64,000 nt of DNA from Corythucha ciliata (lineage: Eukaryota; Arthropoda; Insecta; Hemiptera; Tingidae): assembly GCA_038030265.1 (NCBI GenBank), contig CM075941.1, forward strand, positions 54,165,952 to 54,229,951, written 5' to 3'. The notes below the pieces were generated by a model. The model made no database searches and was not told where the DNA came from. It saw nothing but the letters and a program-made list of their open reading frames with translations. Made by a program: the position numbers and the translations under genes. Below are positions 59,429-64,000 of this stretch, piece after piece. Every line of letters starts with the position of its first letter. Within the stretch, counting starts at the first letter, position 1.

Positions 59429-62400
59429 ATGCGGAGTGCGTTGATTCTGACGACTTTCATTTGTTGTTGCGTTTTGACGGCGTGTGATGATGTAGCGGTC
59501 GAGGAGAGTAGTGGGGACGACTCGACTGATTTGACTAAACTTTCAGACGACGAATTGTGGGATTTTTTAATTAAAAAGGACTCGAAAGACGATCACAGTG
59601 AAGGCTTTTGGAAGGATTACGACGATTTTAAGAAACCGTTCGGTGGTGATGGCGGTGACTCATTTGAAGCCTCGTCGTTGTCACCCAGCGTTTCGCGTTC
59701 TTCTCGGCCGTCGTCTGTGACTACGACAAAAAGAAGCGGAGAGCCTTCAACGCGTCTACAGACGTTTACAACGTCGTTAATTCGAACGACGAAGTTCAGG
59801 ACAACAGACTCAAGTACCACCACGACCAGTCAACCATCGAGTCGACTTTTTACGACTGTTCAACCGGTCCTGACTACTGGTACTACTCGATTTTCCACGT
59901 CGACTGGAATCATACGCGAAATTCCGTCGTCGACGATAACTCATAAATCTTCCCCATCAACCCAAACGACAGCTACAGTTCAGCGCACTACAACACGCCA
60001 AGCTTCCTCTACATCCCGACCTTCTTCGACGAGTTTGAGATCTATCACGTCGACTCTACCTACTGGGACAACCCAATCTTCCTCGACCACCACGACGTCG
60101 ACTCTCCCTACCAGGACAACTAGAACTTCCTCGATGACTTCTCGACCGACCACGTCGACTGTCCCTAACGAGAGAACTCGATCTTTCTCGACGACTTCTC
60201 GACCGACCACGGCGACTGTCCCTTCTGGGACAACCCGCACTTTTTCGACGCCCCAGACGACTCGTAGCAGAGCAAGTTCTACTAAGAAAGCGGCTACATC
60301 AACAGCTAGAACTACTAGGGTGTCTGCTACAAAGCCTAAAAGCACGACTACGCGGCCTACGACGGTCGAAAAAACTACACAAACAGCCACTACTAAACCA
60401 TACACTAAGCGGAAAATAAGTTCGATTTTCCAGTGGAGAAAAACTACGCAACTAACCACTACCAAAGGTAGACCAAGCGTCACGATCAAGCTGCCGGTTA
60501 AGTCTACGACGCAACTGCCTAAATCGACTGCGGCGCGTCACGGTTTTTTCCTACTCAAAAATCGTCTTTTCACCCTTCCACCCGAGAGTTTGACAACTAA
60601 ATACACGGGACCCTCGACGATGAGAACTACGACGACACCGAAGCCCGTCACGCTCGACCAGACTCTCGTTCGAATCGACAATCGAAAAAAAATGGGTAAA
60701 GCTCCGTACCACAACGGAGACTACTACGATCCATTCCACCAGCCTCCCATCTGTTTCACCTTTACCAACAATTCGAATCCACTTCAAACTTGGACTGAAT
60801 GTTTCGTTCCACCGCCTAATTTTCTGTTCGTGCCATTAGTGGACGGGCCGTCGAGACTTGGCGGCGTTGTTGTCCCCGCTCATCATCGAAAATTCCCAAT
60901 TCCAGCCGAGGAGGACGCGACAAATCCAATTCAGGAAGTACCGCGAGTGATGCTGGCTCCACAGTTTCACAGTCGTGAGACAGCCGCTGTAAAATCCCCC
61001 GGTGGGCCTGGAAGGGGCGGGGTGTGGTCCACGCTTTCACCCCGTAGAAAATTCGACATTTTCGATACGGCGGGGAATTACGAACCGGTGGCGACGGCGG
61101 GGATTGAAGGAAGACGACGGTCGTCGTTGGACCGTGGTGGTCGAGCCAAACGAGGAGTCGTTCGCAGCGACGAGGCCGATGACGAGGACGCGCCGGGTGT
61201 GTCACTAGCTTTTGTTTTCGATACAACCGGTTCCATGGGCACTGAATTGGAGTCAGTGAAGGACAATGCGGTCCTCATTATGAATGAAATGTTAACGAAT
61301 CCAGACAGCGCTATTTACAATTTTATTTTCGTCCCGATTCACGACGACGGTGAGTATTTGTGAAGGGATTAATTTACCTAATCAAAATCGCTTCGTTGCT
61401 TTTCATTTTACAGAAACTCCCCCACCTCCAACGGTCACCCGCAATCGACTCATTATGTCCGAGGCCATAAATCGTATCTCGGTCTCAGGGGGTCACGACT
61501 GCCCCGAAAAGTCCCTGTCGGGCCTCATGAAAGCTGTCGATCTGAGTCGCGACGGCTCCTACATTTACGTCTTCACTGACGCCGAACCCAAGGACTACGT
61601 CCTAATGGCGCCCATACTCAATTTGAACTCGAAAAAACATCACAGAGTGAGTTTTATTGCAGTTCCCTCCCCCTCACATCGCCATTCATCCTGTAAGAAC
61701 ACGCTCCTTTTTTTTTTTTTTTTTTGACAGATCTCGTTCCTGTTGACCGGGAATTGTCACGGTGGTGTCACGCCTGAACAGCAAGACACTTTTTCGACCA
61801 TCGCTTTCGCCAGTTCAGGCCTTTATGTACCCAATTTATCGGATTCCTCCGGCGAAATAGACAGTGTAAGAATATTATTACTCAAAACCTCATTTTTCCG
61901 ACAGAAGGACTCACCCCTCCCCCTCCCTCGCCATTTCACTCACGCAGGTTCTTGTGTGGATTCGAAAAACGTTAAAAAAGGACAAAGTCGTCCTCACTTC
62001 GATTAATTCACCCGGATCAGCCAAACCGTACAAGGTGGACTTCCCGGTTGACCCATTCACGAAAGAGCTCACAATTACGACAACGGGGGGCGGGACCAAC
62101 GTAAAAGTGAAAGACCCCACGGGGAAAGTCCCTGGACCTGGGGAAATTTATCAATTATTGAATTTGTCCTCGATATCGTCCTGGAATGTGCCGGTATGAG
62201 AGCCGCCCAGTATCGCGACGCGGAAAAATTTTGAGATTATTATTTTTTTTTTACAGAGCCCCAAGCCCGGAGTTTGGACGCTTGACGTAAGCAACAAGAA
62301 AAAACATTCGGTTCTAGTGTCGGCTCAAAGCACCACCGACTTTATTTACGGTTTCTCCCTCATACCAACGGCCTATATATCCGAAACGTCCAAAGTACCA

Positions 62401-63212
62401 AAAATTAGTGAGTTGGGGTTGATGATAGTTGAGGGGATCCCCCCTACGGCTATTACACGGTTTTGCTTTCGCTCAAAAGGTGCTACAAACTACGTCCTCA
62501 TTCAAGCCAAAGACACTTCAAATTTGTACAACGTTACTGAAATCGTTCTGTTGCACATCAACGGGACTGAATTGTGGCATCAACCAGTGTCGGATGTTGT
62601 CGCCAATGAGGGCATCTATCGAACTGACGGTTTCGTGCCTCCGAATGAGCGTTTCAAGATGATGGTAAGAACTAGCGGGGGTGGGGTGGGTACTAGGTGG
62701 TTATTGAAGTATTTTTGCCTATTCGACAGATTATTGGATACACGAACGACGGATATGAAATAAGGAGGATAACAATTTCATCTGTAGCTCCAAGATTGCC
62801 TGGTACGCGTTAAACAAAATTTATCACGTGAAACTTGTTGACTTTCAACTTTTCAATCTCTCTCCCTCTCATGTTTAGACGCCCCCTACATCAAACTGAG
62901 AAAAGAAATGCACGCCACAGCTGGAGTTCCATTTAATTTGACCTGTGCCATCGACTCCCTCGTGCCGGTAACCGTCAGAATTTACAAAGAAGGAAGTCCT
63001 AGGGTAGTGCAGCAACATTTCCAGTACGATAACCCCCGCCCCAGCCATTACAAATCATCAACCTAAGCAATTTTTTTGTTTTTGTTTTAGGCAGTCCACG
63101 GAAGCGGCCTACCACATTGCAAAACTTCAAAAATCCGACGAAGGAAAGTACGTGTGTACGGCTCAAAACATCGCCGGCATGACGACAGAACAAACATTTC
63201 TGATAGTTTCAG
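59429..63212 (+). CDS. Hemicentin-like VWA/Ig protein with N-terminal mucin-like region (5' part of gene)
   Basis: Eight exons in frame: 59429-61349, 61414-61646, 61731-61865, 61948-62193, 62257-62664, 62730-62802, 62879-63003 and 63095-63212; the last ends in a split codon at a GTGAGG donor, so the gene continues beyond the window. 1086 codons are visible. Residues 1-19 are a signal peptide (MRSALILTTFICCCVLTAC). About residues 80-330 are a Ser/Thr-rich mucin-like region with RPTT(S/A)TVP-type repeats, then a basic Pro/Thr linker. R572-A-K-R575 is a furin-type site. A von Willebrand A domain of hemicentin style follows (SLAFVFDTTGSMG, MIDAS from Asp598; GGHDCPEKSLSG; GSYIYVFTDAEPKDY; FLLTGNCHGGVT), then the hemicentin beta-sandwich region (KPGVWTLDVSNK), then an Ig domain (FNLTCAI to DEGKYVCTAQN). 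Hemicentins are basement-membrane matrix proteins; the mucin-like N-terminus is unusual for them. Confidence 0.9.
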
Positions 63213-64000
63213 GTGAGGTTCTTACAAATTTTAAAGTACCCTTCTGGGGGGCGTAAGCGTGACATTTTGATGGCGTCGAAATGGCGGTTGCCTCCTCCCC
63301 CCTTTCTCACACAACATTTTATGATTGATTAGACCAAGAGTAGGAGAGAGTTTGGAACATGTCAACAGTTGAGGCCGGTTGCAGAGTTGCCAGACTGGGA
63401 TGTAAATCGCGTTTTGGGTTATTTCTGGAAGGTATTTCGCGGACAAAATTGAGGAAAAACGCTAAACCACGTGAAGGTGGCGCTTTTGGAGGAAGGGAGC
63501 AAGCTTGAAGGGCCTTCAAGGGATGGACAAGAAGAGCCGAACTGTGGAAGCCCTGAGAGGACGAAATTTCGTGCCGCAGTCTCATCCCAAAAAAACAATT
63601 TCGCGGTTTTGGGTAGTTGAAAAACAAAATTTAGCTCTTGAACCCCCCCCCCCACCTCCACGAAACCAGTTTCGCAGGTTTGGCTCGGTAAAAAAAAACA
63701 TTTCACCGGGATGGCTCCTTTAAAAAAGAAATTGGCGGGGGTTGGCTCACTTGAAGAAGAGATTTCACGTGGTTTAGTCGCTGAAAAACACTACACGATC
63801 ACGGCGGGGGACTACCGGGGATGAAGCCCTGGGCGGCAAAATTCAAAATATCTGGTGTGGGGTGGGAGAGGGAGATAAGATAAATCGAACCAGAACAAAA
63901 AGGGGATGAACATGGAAAATATAACGATCCCCCCCCCTTCAGAGCGCTATTCTGGATGGCTCAACTTGAGAAAATTCGCGGCCAAAATAGAGAAAATACA
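63213..64000. other. Intron of the hemicentin-like gene with repeats
   Basis: After the donor at 63213 no further exon was identified. 63420-63770 holds degenerate AAAATTGAGGAAAAACGCTAA and AAACCAGTTTCGCAGG repeats. The small open frames on the minus strand are repeat translations. Confidence 0.6.

Overview
The window is nuclear DNA from an invertebrate animal, most likely an arthropod. The evidence is short GT-AG introns in every gene, a 5'-truncated R1-clade type non-LTR retrotransposon, a complete eukaryotic tRNA-Lys(CTT), and a cytosolic ribosomal protein gene hosting snoRNAs. I cannot place it to genus from sequence alone. Gene islands are compact and make up roughly a quarter of the window; the rest is degenerate tandem repeats and non-autonomous transposons.

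Eight protein genes can be reconstructed exon by exon. They are a mitochondrial glutamate carrier (5545-7108, +, first coding exon not found); ribosomal protein S23 (11747-12739, +); an unassigned four-helix membrane protein (17251-17797, -), head to head with the ER chaperone subunit SDF2/SDF2L1 (17904-18581, +); arfaptin (20541-21845, +); the BBSome subunit BBS5 (33872-38579, +); a secreted trypsin-like serine protease (51033-52760, -); and the 5' part of a hemicentin-like extracellular protein with a mucin-like N-terminal region (59429-63212, +, running off the window). They are unrelated housekeeping, ciliary, secretory and matrix genes, not an operon-like pathway.

RNA genes: tRNA-Lys(CTT) at 11247-11319, and two related C/D-box snoRNA candidates in introns 2 and 3 of RpS23. 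Both carry the same 15-nt guide, complementary to a conserved 18S rRNA segment. Two tRNA-derived sequences lie in opposite orientation in a foldback structure at 45480-46160.

The mobile landscape is the most unusual part. At least five elements have terminal inverted repeats and matching 8-bp target duplications, as expected of hAT-type transposons (1030-3293, 55574-57494, 40568-43900, the nested 40882-43633, and 46477-49416). They carry no transposase; their bodies are degenerate minisatellites built on the unit GAGAAAAAGCGCTAATTCGC followed by GGCTAAAATT. A run of large palindromic foldback elements occupies about 22.7-29.9 kb, each abutting the next at TATA/CAGGGTG-type ends. A 2.7-kb R1-like retrotransposon with an 11-bp target duplication sits in intron 4 of BBS5, antisense to it. 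Smaller hairpin elements and a Harbinger-type transposase fragment fill other gaps.

Coordinates of exons are my own hand splicing on GT-AG and reading frame; no alignment or database search was run.
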